Of a DNA stretch of 61,790 nucleotides, positions 29,767 to 41,449 are shown one piece after another; positions within the stretch are counted from its first letter, which is position 1; each line of letters begins with the position of its first letter. The position numbers and the translations under genes are program-made. The notes beneath the pieces are model-generated. The model made no database searches and was not told the DNA's origin. It saw nothing but the letters and a program-made list of their open reading frames with translations. The DNA comes from Longirhabdus pacifica (GTDB lineage Bacteria; Bacillota; Bacilli; Paenibacillales; DSM-105158), in contig NZ_QXJP01000024.1 in assembly GCF_004115085.1 (NCBI RefSeq), positions 1-61,790 on the forward strand, in the 5' to 3' direction.

Positions 29767-30186
29767 TTATGATTTTGCTTTTGGTTTTTTCGTTCCATAT
29801 TTAGAACGACCTTGCTGACGGTCATTCACACCAGCAGTGTCTAAAGCACCGCGAACGATGTGATAACGAACCCCTGGTAAATCTTTTACCCTACCACCGC
29901 GAATCAAGACAACACTATGTTCTTGCAAGTTATGTCCGATTCCTGGAATATAAGCAGTAACTTCAATACGGTTAGTTAAGCGAACACGAGCATATTTACG
30001 AAGTGCGGAGTTAGGTTTTTTCGGTGTCATAGTACCGACACGTGTACAAACCCCTCTTTTTTGCGGTGAGCTTAAGTTCGTTTCCGATCTTTTCATCGCG
30101 TTAAATCCACGCTGCAATGCAGGTGATGTGGATTTCGTCGTTTTTGCTTTACGTCCTTTACGTACGAGCTGATTAATCGTTGGCAT
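29767..30186 (-). CDS. rpsL: Small-subunit ribosomal protein S12
   Basis: A 139-residue decoding-centre protein. It begins [19 protein letters not shown] and has [19 protein letters not shown] and [20 protein letters not shown], with the usual Lys at the streptomycin-resistance positions ([14 protein letters not shown]). ATG 30186 follows GGAAGGAGG; the frame is open to 30276 without family support. Confidence 0.98.
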   Translation of the reverse strand: MPTINQLVRKGRKAKTTKSTSPALQRGFNAMKRSETNLSSPQKRGVCTRVGTMTPKKPNSALRKYARVRLTNRIEVTAYIPGIGHNLQEHSVVLIRGGRVKDLPGVRYHIVRGALDTAGVNDRQQGRSKYGTKKPKAKS

Positions 30187-30309
30187 TCGATGCACCTCCT
30201 TCCAAAGGTCATATTGTGTTTTCAAGTCCACAGATCCAGGTGATTCATTTATTGGCAAACGAAATGTCTTATTCATAATAAATTATGAATAAAACCTATG
30301 TTGAATAAG

Positions 30310-30558
30310 TTATTTTAAGATTGCAGCACTTGCAGAGCCAACATCTATGCCAAATGTTTTCCCTAATTCTTTCATCGTTTGAACTTGTTTTATTTGAACG
30401 CCATTCAACTTGCATACTTCTTGCAATTTCTTTTTTAATTTATTATCGGCATCAGCAGCAATGTAAACTTCTTTCGCATGTCCCTGCTCAATCGTTTTCA
30501 AAGTTTGCTTCGTACCAACAACAAATTCCCCATCCTGAATTGGCTTTTCAATAGACAC
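30310..30558 (-). CDS. rplGB: L7Ae/YbxF-family kink-turn-binding protein
   Basis: An 82-residue L7Ae-like protein (AKEVYIAADADNKLKKKL, then GKTFGIDVGSASAAILK). Relatives bind kink-turn RNA, and the B. subtilis orthologue YbxF associates with ribosomes. It is the first gene of the str operon here, behind promoter 30600-30628. The start is GTG/ATG-type at 30558 with GGGAGG upstream. Confidence 0.93.
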   Translation of the reverse strand: MSIEKPIQDGEFVVGTKQTLKTIEQGHAKEVYIAADADNKLKKKLQEVCKLNGVQIKQVQTMKELGKTFGIDVGSASAAILK

Positions 30559-30599
30559 GATTTCATCCTCCCAAAGTCAGGAATTTGGCACACTCAAAG

Positions 30600-30628
30600 A
30601 TAATAACACTTATAAAGTAAAGTGTCAA
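30600..30628 (-). promoter_or_regulatory. Sigma-A promoter of the str operon
   Basis: TTGACA (30623-30628) and TATTAT (30600-30605) with a 17-base spacer on the minus strand, 41 bases before rplGB. It lets rplGB-rpsL-rpsG-fusA-tuf be expressed apart from rpoBC. Confidence 0.85.
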
Positions 30629-30663
30629 GCGTGTATCCTTATTTGATTTTACCTTTCTATTTT

Positions 30664-30696
30664 TATATCAAGATCCCCTTGAGAGATCTTGATATA
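30664..30696. repeat. Perfect 12-bp inverted repeat after rpoC
   Basis: TATATCAAGATC (30664-30675) and GATCTTGATATA (30685-30696) with a 9-base loop. It is placed like a terminator between rpoC and rplGB, but the minus-strand sequence after it is AAAAATAG, with no U-tract. It may be a processing site, a pause, or a protein-binding palindrome. Confidence 0.6.
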
Positions 30697-30726
30697 AAGT
30701 GATAGAGAAGGTTCATTGATACTGTA

Positions 30727-33700
30727 TTATTCTGCTACGAGCACTTCTTCCTCTTCTTCTGATGCTTCCTCTAGAGGTAAAGTGTTATCAACAAGATCTA
30801 TATCACGGTATAAGTTAATCCCTGTACCAGCAGGAATCAATTTACCGATAATGACATTCTCTTTCAATCCAAGTAGTTTATCGACTTTGCCTTTGATAGC
30901 AGCATCCGTTAACACTCTTGTTGTTTCTTGGAATGAAGCAGCAGACAAGAAAGATTCTGTCTCTAGAGAAGCTTTCGTAATACCTAACAACACAGGTTTC
31001 GCAACCGCTGGTTCTTGACCTGCAAAAATAACTGCTTTGTTTTCTTCTTCATACTCATGAAGTTCGGCAAATGATCCAGGTAATAAGTTGGTATCTCCTG
31101 CATCTAGGATACGCATTTTTCTAAGCATCTGACGGATCATGACTTCAATATGTTTATCGTTAATTTCTACCCCTTGGTTTCGATAAACACGCTGAACTTC
31201 TTGTAAGATGTATTGCTGAACTCCGCGAATACCTTTAATTCTTAACATCTCTTTAGGATCAATGGACCCATCTGTTAATTCATCTCCGGCTTCTAATTTT
31301 TGTCCAACAGCAACACGTAACCTTGAACCGAATGAAACACTATATGTTTTTTCTTCGGTTTCGCCTTGAATATCTATTTCTCGGCGATCTTTCGCATCAC
31401 GGATATCTTTAACGACACCCTCGATTTCGGAAATTGGTGCTTGCCCTTTCGGATTACGCGCTTCAAACAACTCTTGGATACGAGGTAGACCCTGTGTAAT
31501 GTCGTCTCCCGCAACTCCACCTGTATGGAATGTACGCATCGTAAGCTGTGTTCCAGGCTCACCGATGGATTGTGCAGCGATAACACCTACTGCTTCTCCA
31601 ATTTCAACGAATTTACCAGTAGCAAGATTTCGTCCGTAACATTTCTTACAAACACCATGCTTTGTTCTACAGCTTAATACAGATCTGATTAAGACTTTCT
31701 CAATTCCAGCCTCAATAATTTTCTTCGCTTTATCTGCTTCGAGGAGTTCATTACGTTGAACAATAACTTCACCCGTTTTACTATCACGAATCGTCTCGAA
31801 AGCATATCTACCTTCGATACGATCATATAAGTTTTCTATGACTTCTTTACCGTCTTGAATTGGTGTAACGACAAATCCTTTATCTGTTCCGCAATCATCT
31901 TCACGAACGATAACATCTTGCGCTACATCAACCAATCTTCTTGTTAAGTAACCAGAGTCCGCCGTTCTCAGTGCCGTATCAGCCAAACCTTTACGAGCAC
32001 CATGCGTAGAAACGAAGTATTCCAATACCGTTAGACCTTCACGGAAGTTCGATTTTACCGGAACCTCGAATATACGACCAGATGGAGTCGCCATCAACCC
32101 ACGCATTCCACCAAGCTGAGTGATCTGTGACTTGTTACCACGCGCTTTGGAATCCACCATCAAGCTGATGGAGTTGTATGCATCTAAGGAGTCCATCAAA
32201 ATACCCGTAATAGCGTCTTTCGTTTTACCCCATATTTCAATGATTCTGTCATAACGCTCATCTTGCGTAATCAAACCACGACGATATTGATTCGTAACCA
32301 CTTGAATTTTTTCTTCGGAATCTTTCATTATGGTTATCTTTTCGTCTGGTACGACAACATCAGATACGGCAATAGATATACCAGCTTTTGTAGAATACGT
32401 GTACCCTAGCTGCTTAATTTTATCAAGTATAACGGACGTTTGCGTTGTTTCATATATTCGGAAACATTCCGCAATAATCGCACCTAAATAATCTTTACCG
32501 ATTCCTTTATTGAATGGAGCTTCCATGATTTTCGCCTTCAAATCGGCACCTTTTGTGTACACAAAATATTTTTCAGGAAGTCCGTTCAGTAAGTTGTCGT
32601 TTGTAGGTTCATTAATATAGTGCAATGTATCTGGGAATATTTCATTAAATATAAGTTTTCCGATCGTCGTAATCAACATTGCTGATTGTTGCTTTTCAGT
32701 AAAGCATTTTTTCCCTAATGAAGCTACTGGCACCGCTACACGAGCATGTAAAGAGTAGTTGCCTGCTTGATAAGCTGTAATCGCTTCGTTTCTATCTTTA
32801 AATATAGCTCCAGTACCCTTCGCTTCAGGGTTATCCATCGTTAGATAATAACTTCCTAAAACCATATCCTGTGAAGGAGTAACAACCGGCTTACCGTCTT
32901 TCGGATTCAAAATGTTACCTGAAGCTAACATAATAATTCTTGCTTCTGCTTGTGCTTCCGCAGACAACGGTACGTGAACAGCCATTTGGTCTCCGTCGAA
33001 ATCGGCATTATATGCAGTACACACGAGTGGGTGCAAGCGAATCGCTTTTCCTTCCACTAATGTTGGCTCGAATGCCTGGATACCAAGTCTGTGCAATGTT
33101 GGTGCACGGTTTAGTAGTACTGGGTGTTCTTTAATCACTTCTTCGAGAACATCCCACACTTCAGGGCTGATTTTTTCTACTTTACGTTTCGCACTTTTGA
33201 TATTGTGTGCTAACCCTTTGCTTACAAGTTCTTTCATTACAAAAGGCTTGAACAATTCTAGTGCCATTCCTTTTGGAAGTCCACACTGATACATTTTCAA
33301 ATTCGGTCCAACGACGATAACAGAACGACCTGAATAGTCAACACGTTTACCAAGTAAGTTTTGGCGGAAACGTCCTTGCTTCCCTTTTAACATATGACTT
33401 AAAGATTTTAACGGTCTGTTACCAGGACCTGTAACAGGTCTTCCGCGACGACCATTATCGATAAGTGAATCTACTGCTTCCTGCAGCATTCTTTTTTCAT
33501 TTTGTACGATAATGTCCGGTGCGCCAAGATCAAGAAGACGCTTCAATCTATTGTTACGATTTATAACTCTACGATACAAGTCATTCAAATCGGAAGTTGC
33601 AAATCTACCCCCATCTAGCTGAACCATGGGACGAAGCTCTGGTGGAATAACAGGTAATACATCGAGTACCATCCACTCTGGATTATTGCGTGAATTACGC

Positions 33701-34347
33701 AATGCTTCCATGACTTCTAGACGTTTGATTGCTCTACTTCTTCTTTGTCCTTGTGCTGTTTTCAAATCTTCTTTCAATACTTCTACTTCGCGTTCTACAT
33801 CGATATCGGCTAATAGCTTTTTAATCGCCTCTGCACCCATACCAGCCTGAAAAGCATAGCCATACTTTTCACGATAACTACGGTACTCTTTTTCCGATAA
33901 TAGTTGTTTCTTCTCCAAAGGTGTATCACCAGGATCCGTCACAACATGAGAAGCAAAGTATATGATTTCTTCCAATGATCTTGGAGACATATCCAAGGCT
34001 AAACCCATACGACTTGGAATACCTTTAAAGTACCAAATATGAGTAACAGGAGCGGCCAATTCGATATGGCCAAGTCGCTCCCGTCTAACTTTTGCACGTG
34101 TTACTTCAACTCCACAACGATCACAGACGACACCTTTGTATCGTACGCGCTTATACTTACCACAGTGACATTCCCAATCCTTAGTTGGACCAAAAATCTT
34201 TTCACAGAACAAACCTTCTTTTTCAGGTTTTAAAGTTCTGTAGTTAATTGTTTCTGGTTTTTTTACTTCTCCACGAGACCACGAACGTATTTTATCGGGT
34301 GATGCTAATCCGATTTTCATAAATTCGAAATTGTTGACGTCCATCAA
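30727..34347 (-). CDS. rpoC: RNA polymerase beta-prime subunit
   Basis: A 1206-residue catalytic subunit. The N-terminal zinc site is CHCGKYKR...CDRCG. The active-site Asp triad is NADFDGDQM, and the second zinc site is [13 protein letters not shown]. The bridge helix/trigger-loop region includes [16 protein letters not shown]. Length and lack of a large insertion match B. subtilis RpoC. TTG 34347 (GGAGG eight bases upstream) is chosen, as in B. subtilis; an ATG follows directly. 45 bases after rpoB. Confidence 0.98.
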   Translation of the reverse strand: MMDVNNFEFMKIGLASPDKIRSWSRGEVKKPETINYRTLKPEKEGLFCEKIFGPTKDWECHCGKYKRVRYKGVVCDRCGVEVTRAKVRRERLGHIELAAPVTHIWYFKGIPSRMGLALDMSPRSLEEIIYFASHVVTDPGDTPLEKKQLLSEKEYRSYREKYGYAFQAGMGAEAIKKLLADIDVEREVEVLKEDLKTAQGQRRSRAIKRLEVMEALRNSRNNPEWMVLDVLPVIPPELRPMVQLDGGRFATSDLNDLYRRVINRNNRLKRLLDLGAPDIIVQNEKRMLQEAVDSLIDNGRRGRPVTGPGNRPLKSLSHMLKGKQGRFRQNLLGKRVDYSGRSVIVVGPNLKMYQCGLPKGMALELFKPFVMKELVSKGLAHNIKSAKRKVEKISPEVWDVLEEVIKEHPVLLNRAPTLHRLGIQAFEPTLVEGKAIRLHPLVCTAYNADFDGDQMAVHVPLSAEAQAEARIIMLASGNILNPKDGKPVVTPSQDMVLGSYYLTMDNPEAKGTGAIFKDRNEAITAYQAGNYSLHARVAVPVASLGKKCFTEKQQSAMLITTIGKLIFNEIFPDTLHYINEPTNDNLLNGLPEKYFVYTKGADLKAKIMEAPFNKGIGKDYLGAIIAECFRIYETTQTSVILDKIKQLGYTYSTKAGISIAVSDVVVPDEKITIMKDSEEKIQVVTNQYRRGLITQDERYDRIIEIWGKTKDAITGILMDSLDAYNSISLMVDSKARGNKSQITQLGGMRGLMATPSGRIFEVPVKSNFREGLTVLEYFVSTHGARKGLADTALRTADSGYLTRRLVDVAQDVIVREDDCGTDKGFVVTPIQDGKEVIENLYDRIEGRYAFETIRDSKTGEVIVQRNELLEADKAKKIIEAGIEKVLIRSVLSCRTKHGVCKKCYGRNLATGKFVEIGEAVGVIAAQSIGEPGTQLTMRTFHTGGVAGDDITQGLPRIQELFEARNPKGQAPISEIEGVVKDIRDAKDRREIDIQGETEEKTYSVSFGSRLRVAVGQKLEAGDELTDGSIDPKEMLRIKGIRGVQQYILQEVQRVYRNQGVEINDKHIEVMIRQMLRKMRILDAGDTNLLPGSFAELHEYEEENKAVIFAGQEPAVAKPVLLGITKASLETESFLSAASFQETTRVLTDAAIKGKVDKLLGLKENVIIGKLIPAGTGINLYRDIDLVDNTLPLEEASEEEEEVLVAE

Positions 34348-34392
34348 GGAGCAACCCTCCTCAAGAATGAATTGATATTGAAACTTTACTCT

Positions 34393-37300
34393 TTAATCGC
34401 TACCTGTTTCTGCGCCTTCAAGATTGAGACTAAGTCTATCTTCAGAAGAATCTTCTTCTTCGTCAATCTCTTTCATTACTATTTCTTCTTCATTTTCGGT
34501 CAGTATCTTAACATCCATTCCTAAACTTTGAAGCTCTTTAATAAGAACTTTAAATGATTCAGGTATGCCAGGTTCAGGGACATTCTCACCTTTAACGATA
34601 GATTCGTATGTTTTTACCCTTCCCACAACGTCATCTGACTTGACTGTTAAAATTTCTTGCAATGTATAAGAAGCACCGTATGCTTCCAAAGCCCAAACTT
34701 CCATCTCACCAAAACGCTGTCCACCAAATTGTGCTTTACCACCAAGTGGCTGCTGTGTAACGAGTGAGTATGGACCTGTTGAACGTGCATGAATTTTATC
34801 ATCAACCATGTGTGCCAGTTTAATCATATACATGACACCCACCGTAACTTCTCTTTCAAATGGTTCTCCGGTTCTTCCATCATATAAGACAGTTTTACCG
34901 TTACGCTGCATCCCTGCTTCTTCCATCGTATCAAACACATCGGTTTCACGAGCACCATCAAATACTGGAGTTGCAACATGAATGCCTAAACGCTTGGCAG
35001 CCATACCAATATGAACTTCAAGCACCTGACCAAGGTTCATACGTGAAGGTACACCAAGTGGATTAAGAACAACGTCAACAGGTGTTCCATCAGGAAGGAA
35101 TGGCATATCTTCTTCTGGTAGTATTCTCGCGATAACCCCTTTGTTACCGTGACGACCAGCCATTTTGTCCCCTTCTGATATTTTACGTTTTTGTGCGATG
35201 TATACTCGAACAAGTTGGTTTACACCTGGAGGTAATTCGTCTCCATTTTCTCTTGTGAATACTTTAACATCTACCACAATACCGTCCGTACCATGTGGCA
35301 CACGTAAGGAAGTATCTCTAACTTCTCTTGCTTTTTCGCCGAAGATAGCATGCAATAAGCGTTCTTCTGCAGTAAGCTCTGTCACACCTTTTGGTGTCAC
35401 TTTCCCTACTAAGATGTCACCAGATACGATCTCAGCACCAACTCGAATAATGCCTCGCTCATCGAGATTTTTGAGTGCATCTTCACCGACATTAGGAATA
35501 TCACGTGTGATTTCCTCTGGTCCTAACTTCGTGTCTCTCGCCTCAGACTCATATTCTTCAATATGAATAGAAGTGTATACGTCTTCTTTCACTAAGTTTT
35601 CACTTAACAAAATAGCATCCTCGTAGTTATATCCTTCCCAAGTCATGAAGGCTACGACCACGTTTTGCCCTAATGCTAATTCTCCTTGTTCCGTAGAAGG
35701 CCCGTCAGCAAGAATATCTCCAGCCTTGACTACGTCTCCTATTTTCACAAGTGGACGTTGATTCACGGCAGTTCCTTGATTAGAACGAATAAACTTATGC
35801 AGCTTGTACTTTATGGCATCTCCACTCACAAGTGTTCCGTCGACAACTTCTTGTCGTCTTAACACAATTTGTTCTGCGGAGGAACGTTCGATAATTCCGT
35901 CGTACTTCGCTACCACACAAACCCCTGAATCTTTTGCAGCTTTATGCTCCATCCCCGTTCCAACTAATGGAGACCTAGGAATGAGAAGCGGTACAGCCTG
36001 ACGTTGCATGTTAGATCCCATCAACGCACGGTTGGAGTCATCATTCTCTAAAAACGGAATTAACGCGGTTGCAACAGATACAACCTGTTTAGGAGATACG
36101 TCAACATAGTCGATACGATCTCTGGACATCGTTAATATATCTTCCGATTTCTTGTTATAACGACTGATAATATTGTCATCGACAAAACTACCATCTTCAT
36201 TCAACTTACTATTTGCCTGCGCGATAACATAGTTGTCTTCTTCGTCCGCAGTCAAGTAATCTATTTTCTCTGTCACTAAGTTGGTTTTAGGATCAACCCA
36301 ACGATAAGGTGCTTCAATAAAACCGTACTCATTCACTCTTGCAAACGTAGACAAGGAGTTAATGAGACCGATGTTAGGCCCCTCAGGCGTTTCAATTGGA
36401 CACATTCTACCATAGTGAGAGTGATGAACGTCACGAACTTCAAATCCAGCACGGTCTCTAGTCAATCCTCCAGGACCAAGTGCGGATAAACGACGTTTGT
36501 GTGTAAGTTCAGCTAGTGGATTCGTTTGATCCATAAACTGAGATAGCTGTGAACTACCAAAAAACTCTTTAATTGATGCGATAACAGGTCGAATGTTAAT
36601 CAATGCTTGTGGCGTAATCACATTTGCATCTTGAATAGACATTCTTTCTCTAACTACTCTTTCCATACGGGAAAGTCCAATACGGAATTGATTTTGCAGC
36701 AATTCCCCAACGGAACGTAATCTTCTGTTACCCAAATGATCTATATCATCCGTATCTCCAATATCTTTTAACAAGTTAATAAAATAGTTGATAGAGGAAA
36801 TAATATCAGCTGGAGTGATATGTTTCATATCCATATCAATTTTGCCGTTAGAAATAACTTTGACGATTTTCCCATCTTCAGCAGGTGAGAACACATCGAT
36901 CACTTGTAGTGGAATGGTATTTTCATCAAGGACACCTTCGGTCACTTGCTGTTCTTTTAAATTAATACCTTCCTCTAAATAAGGGAGGAGCTCATCAAGC
37001 AATCTACGATCCACTAATTGTCCAGCTTCAGCGATAATTTCGCCTGTTTCAGGATTCACTAATGTTTCAGCTAAGCGCTGATTGAACAATCGATTCTTGA
37101 TATGCAGCTTTTTATTAATTTTGTACCTTCCGACATTCGCTAGATCATAACGTTTTGGATCAAAGAAACGAGCAATGAGAAGACTTTTTGCATTTTCTAT
37201 CGTAGGAGGTTCTCCTGGGCGAAGTCTTTCATATATTTCAATTAAAGCTTTTTCTGTAGACTCTGTGTTGTCTTTTTCTAATGTATTACGGATGTATTCA

Positions 37301-37938
37301 TCTTCGCCAAGCAAATCGATGATATCTTGATCTGTACTGAAACCTAGTACTCTAAGTAAAACCGTAACAGGAATCTTTCTTGTACGATCAATTCTAACGT
37401 AGACAATATCTTTAGCGTCTGTTTCTAACTCGAGCCAAGCTCCACGATTAGGAATAACAGTAGCGGTATAAGCTTTTTTACCGTTTTTATCTACTTTATC
37501 GTTGAAATAAACACTAGGAGAGCGAACAAGCTGGCTGACAATAACTCGTTCAGCCCCATTTATAATAAAGGTCCCGGTTTCGGTCATAAGCGGGAAGTCT
37601 CCCATAAATACTTCTTGATCCTTTACTTCACCAGTCTCTTTATTATAAAGACGAACCTTCACTCTTAGCGGAGCAGCATATGTAACATCTCGCTCCTTGC
37701 TTTCATCTACCGAATATTTGGGTTCTCCAAGCACGTAATCGATAAATTCTAATGCCAAATTTCCAGTAAAATCTTGTATCGGTGAAATATCACGAAACAT
37801 TTCCCGTAATCCTCTATCCAGGAATTCCTCATAAGATTTCTTTTGAATTTCGATGAGGTTGGGTATTTCTAATACTTCATTGATACGCGCATAACTTCTT
37901 CGTTCGCGACGACCAAATTGAACAAGTTGACCTGCCAA
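34393..37938 (-). CDS. rpoB: RNA polymerase beta subunit
   Basis: An 1181-residue subunit. The rifampicin pocket reads [20 protein letters not shown] and [12 protein letters not shown], the sensitive wild-type form. Catalytic-side motifs include [13 protein letters not shown]. The C-terminus has an acidic tail ([18 protein letters not shown]). TTG 37938 is chosen, with AAGGGGTG about eight bases upstream. This gives a protein starting (M)[10 protein letters not shown], parallel to B. subtilis, which also uses TTG. The frame is open to 38001. A sigma-A promoter lies about 450 bases upstream. Confidence 0.98.
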   Translation of the reverse strand: MAGQLVQFGRRERRSYARINEVLEIPNLIEIQKKSYEEFLDRGLREMFRDISPIQDFTGNLALEFIDYVLGEPKYSVDESKERDVTYAAPLRVKVRLYNKETGEVKDQEVFMGDFPLMTETGTFIINGAERVIVSQLVRSPSVYFNDKVDKNGKKAYTATVIPNRGAWLELETDAKDIVYVRIDRTRKIPVTVLLRVLGFSTDQDIIDLLGEDEYIRNTLEKDNTESTEKALIEIYERLRPGEPPTIENAKSLLIARFFDPKRYDLANVGRYKINKKLHIKNRLFNQRLAETLVNPETGEIIAEAGQLVDRRLLDELLPYLEEGINLKEQQVTEGVLDENTIPLQVIDVFSPAEDGKIVKVISNGKIDMDMKHITPADIISSINYFINLLKDIGDTDDIDHLGNRRLRSVGELLQNQFRIGLSRMERVVRERMSIQDANVITPQALINIRPVIASIKEFFGSSQLSQFMDQTNPLAELTHKRRLSALGPGGLTRDRAGFEVRDVHHSHYGRMCPIETPEGPNIGLINSLSTFARVNEYGFIEAPYRWVDPKTNLVTEKIDYLTADEEDNYVIAQANSKLNEDGSFVDDNIISRYNKKSEDILTMSRDRIDYVDVSPKQVVSVATALIPFLENDDSNRALMGSNMQRQAVPLLIPRSPLVGTGMEHKAAKDSGVCVVAKYDGIIERSSAEQIVLRRQEVVDGTLVSGDAIKYKLHKFIRSNQGTAVNQRPLVKIGDVVKAGDILADGPSTEQGELALGQNVVVAFMTWEGYNYEDAILLSENLVKEDVYTSIHIEEYESEARDTKLGPEEITRDIPNVGEDALKNLDERGIIRVGAEIVSGDILVGKVTPKGVTELTAEERLLHAIFGEKAREVRDTSLRVPHGTDGIVVDVKVFTRENGDELPPGVNQLVRVYIAQKRKISEGDKMAGRHGNKGVIARILPEEDMPFLPDGTPVDVVLNPLGVPSRMNLGQVLEVHIGMAAKRLGIHVATPVFDGARETDVFDTMEEAGMQRNGKTVLYDGRTGEPFEREVTVGVMYMIKLAHMVDDKIHARSTGPYSLVTQQPLGGKAQFGGQRFGEMEVWALEAYGASYTLQEILTVKSDDVVGRVKTYESIVKGENVPEPGIPESFKVLIKELQSLGMDVKILTENEEEIVMKEIDEEEDSSEDRLSLNLEGAETGSD

Positions 37939-38384
37939 CTTCCATTCACCCCTTATGCCAATAGACATGCTAAACATTTTTACATTGACGTAATGATGCA
38001 TATCGTTGAAAATAAATTATATGCATAAGAATATGTTCTATGCATAAAAAACATGTTACAATTGCAATATATAATAGTTAAATAAAAACTGTAACTTTTT
38101 AAAACCAAAATAAATCAAAATAAAACAAAGCCCCTACTTTCTTCACTCATTGTGTTTTGTACACGTAAGATTAGCAGGCAGCAATTAAGAAGAACAAATG
38201 CATTTGACTGATATGAATAGATGAGCATAACAGAACATAAATTCTACCATATTATGCATCATTCCCAAATGTATAAACAATATACATAAGATAATACAAA
38301 AATCACATGACTTACATTTGTATTGAATGTATAACATTTCAGCAAACTAAATAAATTCAGACACGTTTATGCTGACAGTATACA
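37939..38384 (-). other. Long rpoB leader with inverted repeats
   Basis: About 450 AT-rich bases with no gene. It contains TATGCATA repeated in inverted orientation (38020-38046, an 11-bp stem with one bulged base and a 4-base loop) and ATGTATA/TATACAT (38269-38287, 7-bp stem, 5-base loop). I recognise no leader class. Confidence 0.5.
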
Positions 38385-38413
38385 ATAATATCATAGCGCA
38401 TAGAGCGCGTCAA
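38385..38413 (-). promoter_or_regulatory. Sigma-A promoter candidate for rpoBC
   Basis: TTGACG (38408-38413) and TATTAT (38385-38390) with a 17-base spacer on the minus strand, right after the rsmC stop. It would give rpoB a 5' leader of about 440 bases. Confidence 0.75.
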
Positions 38414-38427
38414 CATATCCGTCCACT

Positions 38428-39021
38428 CTATTTCGTTGCTTTATAGATGTGATACCCTCTACTTCTCTTCATTAATTCCACATTTGAAAATAATGAATCC
38501 AATTTCTTTTTCGCCGATGCAGCACCTTGCTTTTTCTGAATAACAATCCATAATTGTCCAAGTGGTTTTAATCTTTCATGCGCTTGCGAGAAAATGGAAT
38601 GTACTGTCTCTTTTCCAGCTCGCACCGGTGGATTGCTTACAACGAGATCGAAATCTGTTTCCTCTATATGTTGGAACTTGTCACTCTGCGTAATGGTGAC
38701 ATTATGTATATGATTTAATGTTGCATTTTGTTTGGCTAAGCCAACTGCACGTTCATTAATGTCCACCATATACACATGACTTTTTTCAGCATGTTTTGCA
38801 ATGAAAAGTCCGATAGGTCCGTACCCGCATCCAACATCACATATACGGGAGACATTATGCAACACTATTTCTTCCATAAGTAATACACTGCCAAAATCAA
38901 CACTTCGTTTTGAAAACACACCTGCATCCGTATGAAACTGAAATGTAGTTCCCTTTATGTTTTGTGTAATGGTGTGAGGCTGATGGTTGGCGTTAGGATT
39001 TTTACTATAATAGTGATCCAC
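38428..39021 (-). CDS. RsmC-like class I rRNA methyltransferase (YbxB family)
   Basis: A 197-residue SAM-dependent methyltransferase. Motif I is CDVGCGYGPIGLFIAK, and the catalytic NPP motif is VVSNPPVRAGKE. It lies between rplL and rpoB, the place of ybxB in B. subtilis. The family methylates guanine in 16S rRNA (RsmC) by homology; the exact target here is not shown. It is a short single-domain form compared with E. coli RsmC. Confidence 0.9.
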   Translation of the reverse strand: MDHYYSKNPNANHQPHTITQNIKGTTFQFHTDAGVFSKRSVDFGSVLLMEEIVLHNVSRICDVGCGYGPIGLFIAKHAEKSHVYMVDINERAVGLAKQNATLNHIHNVTITQSDKFQHIEETDFDLVVSNPPVRAGKETVHSIFSQAHERLKPLGQLWIVIQKKQGAASAKKKLDSLFSNVELMKRSRGYHIYKATK

Positions 39022-39049
39022 AACAATTCTCCTCTATCATGATGATGGA

Positions 39050-39079
39050 AACATCCCCTTGATTAACCGAGGGGATGTT
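39050..39079 (-). terminator. Hairpin after rplL
   Basis: AACATCCCCT (39050-39059) pairs with AGGGGATGTT (39070-39079), a perfect 10-bp stem 26 bases after the rplL stop. The tail on the minus strand (GTTTCC) is a weak U-tract, so some transcription may continue into rsmC. Confidence 0.65.
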
Positions 39080-39104
39080 GATATCCATATGAAGTATATT
39101 AAAA

Positions 39105-39470
39105 TTACTTCACTTCTACAGATGCGCCTGCACCTTCTAATTTTTCTTTCATTGTTTCAGCATCTTCTTTAGAAGCTTTTTCTTTGATTGGAGCTGGAGC
39201 ACCATCAACTAATGCTTTCGCTTCTTTCAAACCAAGACCAGTGATTTCACGAACTGCCTTGATTACGTTGATTTTTGAGCTTCCAGCACTTGTCAAGATA
39301 ACATCAAATTCAGTTTGCTCAGCAGCAGCTTCTCCGCCAGCAGCTCCACCAACAACAGCTACAGGTGCAGCAGCAGTTACACCAAACTCTTCTTCAATTG
39401 CTTTAACAAGATCATTTAAATCAAGAACGGACATTTCTTTTATTGCTTCAATAATTTGTTCTTTACTCAT
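39105..39470 (-). CDS. rplL: Large-subunit ribosomal protein L7/L12
   Basis: A 121-residue stalk protein, present as multiple dimers on L10, that recruits translation GTPases. It has an N-terminal dimer domain ([20 protein letters not shown]), an Ala/Gly hinge ([15 protein letters not shown]) and a C-terminal factor-binding domain ([20 protein letters not shown], ...[11 protein letters not shown]). Usual length. 43 bases after rplJ. Confidence 0.98.
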   Translation of the reverse strand: MSKEQIIEAIKEMSVLDLNDLVKAIEEEFGVTAAAPVAVVGGAAGGEAAAEQTEFDVILTSAGSSKINVIKAVREITGLGLKEAKALVDGAPAPIKEKASKEDAETMKEKLEGAGASVEVK

Positions 39471-39513
39471 GATAAACCTCCATCAATTTATATTTATTTT
39501 ATTTAGGACAGGA

Positions 39514-40023
39514 TTAACCTTCCGTTGATTCTCCATCTTTATCAGCAACTGCTTTAACAGCAAGTGCCATGTTACGAATAGGTGCTTGTAAAACGCTAAG
39601 CAACATAGAAAGTAAACCATCTCTTGAAGGAAGAGAAGCCAACGCTTTAAGGTCTTCTTGACTAACTACTTTCCCTTCAACAATACCTACTTTAATGTCT
39701 AGGTTCTCATGACCTTTCGCAAAGTCAGACAATATTTTAGCAGCAGCAAGAGCATCTTCTTTTGAGAAAGCAACAGCTGTCGGACCCACTAAAAACTCAT
39801 CCAATTCAGTGAAATCTGTTTCTTGTGTGGCACGCTTCACTAAGTTATTTTTAATAACCTTTAGTTCCACATTCGCTTCACGAAGTTGTTTACGTAATTC
39901 TGTAACTTCGGCAACGTCTAATCCACGATAATCAACAACGACAGTACTTTGACTTTCCCGAAGTTTTGTAGCAATGGAAGATACCATTTCTTTTTTCTGT
40001 TCTAGAACGCTTGCATTTGGCAA
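39514..40023 (-). CDS. rplJ: Large-subunit ribosomal protein L10
   Basis: A 169-residue stalk base protein and regulator of its own operon. It has [20 protein letters not shown] and [20 protein letters not shown] 40023 is chosen, eight bases after GGAGG, giving (M)[10 protein letters not shown]; the frame is open to 40032. It is preceded by the L10 leader and attenuator. Confidence 0.97.
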   Translation of the reverse strand: MPNASVLEQKKEMVSSIATKLRESQSTVVVDYRGLDVAEVTELRKQLREANVELKVIKNNLVKRATQETDFTELDEFLVGPTAVAFSKEDALAAAKILSDFAKGHENLDIKVGIVEGKVVSQEDLKALASLPSRDGLLSMLLSVLQAPIRNMALAVKAVADKDGESTEG

Positions 40024-40038
40024 CGTACACACCTCCTC

Positions 40039-40250
40039 ATCATTCTTAGAATGATCATCAAAAAAATAAAAGCCTCCGCAGACATGACGAAGGCTTGTGT
40101 TTTAGTCTCTTCATTATAAATGAATAAACTATATATCACACCTCGGTAGGAAATTAAGCTTTGCAGCACCTACTGTCTACGGTAAACAAATGTTATTTTC
40201 TTATGATTATTTAAACCTTAAATAGGTTAACATCTATTATCAGATGTGTC
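40039..40250 (-). ncRNA. L10 ribosomal-protein leader with attenuator
   Basis: On the minus strand the leader contains ACAGTAGGTGCTGCAAAGC, CCTACCGAGGTGTG and, near the end, AAGCCTTCG...CGGAGGCTTTTATTTTTTT (40058-40096), an intrinsic terminator. These are the hallmarks of the Firmicute L10 leader, where L10(L12)4 binding promotes termination. A further palindrome, ATCATTCTtAGAATGAT (40039-40055), sits just before the rplJ SD. Confidence 0.85.
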
Positions 40251-40259
40251 AAGTATCAA

Positions 40260-40940
40260 TTAATATTGAGTACGAACCCCAGGTCCCATAGTGGAAGATA
40301 CGGAAATGTTTTTCAAGTATACACCTTTAGCTGAAGCTGGTTTTGCTCTTTGCAAAGCTTCCATTAATGTATTCAAGTTTTCCGTTAGCTTATCTTGATC
40401 AAAAGAAACTTTACCGATAGGGGCATGAATTTGACCCGCTTTGTCCAAACGGAATTCAATTTTACCAGCTTTGATTTCTTGAACAGCTTTCTCCACATCA
40501 AATGTTACTGTACCTGCTTTCGGGTTTGGCATTAAACCTTTCCCCCCAAGCAGACGCCCTAACTTACCAACTTCGCTCATCATATCTGGTGTAGCCACAC
40601 ATACATCAAAGTCGAACCAGCCTTGTTGAACTTTGTTGATCATATCTTGATCGCCAACAAAATCCGCACCCGCTTTTTCCGCTTCTTTTGCTTTTTCACC
40701 TTTTGCAAATACAAGAACGCGTTTTGTTTTACCTGTTCCATGTGGAAGCACAACAACTCCACGTACCGCTTGGTCTTGTTTCTTAGGGTCAACACCTAAG
40801 CGAACTGCAACTTCAACGGTCTCATCGAATTTCGCTGTGGACATTTTTTTCACAAGTCCAACTGCTTCACTAGGCTCAAAAATCGCTTCTTGATCATATT
40901 GTTTCAACGCCTCTGCGTATTTTTTGCCACGCTTTGCCAT
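40260..40940 (-). CDS. rplA: Large-subunit ribosomal protein L1
   Basis: A 226-residue protein of the mobile L1 stalk that guides deacylated tRNA release. It begins [17 protein letters not shown] and has [19 protein letters not shown]. Usual length. It follows rplK, with an L1-type site in the gap (40959-40984), so feedback by L1 is likely. Confidence 0.98.
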   Translation of the reverse strand: MAKRGKKYAEALKQYDQEAIFEPSEAVGLVKKMSTAKFDETVEVAVRLGVDPKKQDQAVRGVVVLPHGTGKTKRVLVFAKGEKAKEAEKAGADFVGDQDMINKVQQGWFDFDVCVATPDMMSEVGKLGRLLGGKGLMPNPKAGTVTFDVEKAVQEIKAGKIEFRLDKAGQIHAPIGKVSFDQDKLTENLNTLMEALQRAKPASAKGVYLKNISVSSTMGPGVRTQY

Positions 40941-40958
40941 TCTTATTTCCTCCTCAAT

Positions 40959-40984
40959 GTGGTATTAACGGATGACCCTCCCAC
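40959..40984 (-). promoter_or_regulatory. L1-type mRNA site before rplA
   Basis: On the minus strand GTGGGAGGG (40984-40976) and ACCACATT at the far end allow GTGG/CCAC closing pairs (40981-40984, 40959-40962) with a GG/CC inner pairing. The same design occurs before rplK (41450-41479). The L1 binding site on its own mRNA mimics the L1 site on 23S rRNA in many bacteria. Confidence 0.55.
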
Positions 40985-41000
40985 TTCATAGCACGTTGTA

Positions 41001-41426
41001 TTAGTCTTCGACTACGATACCCATGCTACGCGCAGTACCTTCAACCATACGCATTGCAGCTTCTACGGATGCAGCATTTAAGTCTTGCATCTTTTGCTCC
41101 GCAATGTCTTTTACTTTATCGCGTTTAATTGTCGCTACTTTGTTTACATTCGGTTCACCTGATGCTTTCTCAATTCCTACAGCTTTTTTCAACAATACAG
41201 CTGCTGGTGGAGTTTTGGTTTCGAATGTGAAAGAACGATCTTCGAATACACTCAATACTACAGGAATGATTAAACCTGCTTGATCTGAAGTACGAGCATT
41301 AAACTCTTTACAAAATTGCATGATGTTAACTCCCGCTTGCCCTAGCGCAGGACCAACTGGAGGAGCCGGATTTGCTTTCCCCGCAGCAATTTGTAATTTG
41401 ACAACTTTAATTACTTTTTTCGCCAC
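41001..41426 (-). CDS. rplK: Large-subunit ribosomal protein L11
   Basis: A 141-residue protein of the GTPase-associated centre and target region of thiopeptides. It has [35 protein letters not shown] and the C-terminal [15 protein letters not shown] 41426 with AAGGAGGTG upstream gives the same length as B. subtilis; the frame is open to 41501. Confidence 0.97.
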   Translation of the reverse strand: MAKKVIKVVKLQIAAGKANPAPPVGPALGQAGVNIMQFCKEFNARTSDQAGLIIPVVLSVFEDRSFTFETKTPPAAVLLKKAVGIEKASGEPNVNKVATIKRDKVKDIAEQKMQDLNAASVEAAMRMVEGTARSMGIVVED

Positions 41427-41449
41427 TGTGTACACCTCCTTGCAGTAAT

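Noticed and set aside
30664..30696. Plain intrinsic terminator after rpoC
   Set aside because: The stem is perfect but no U-tract follows on the minus strand, so it is listed as an inverted repeat only.
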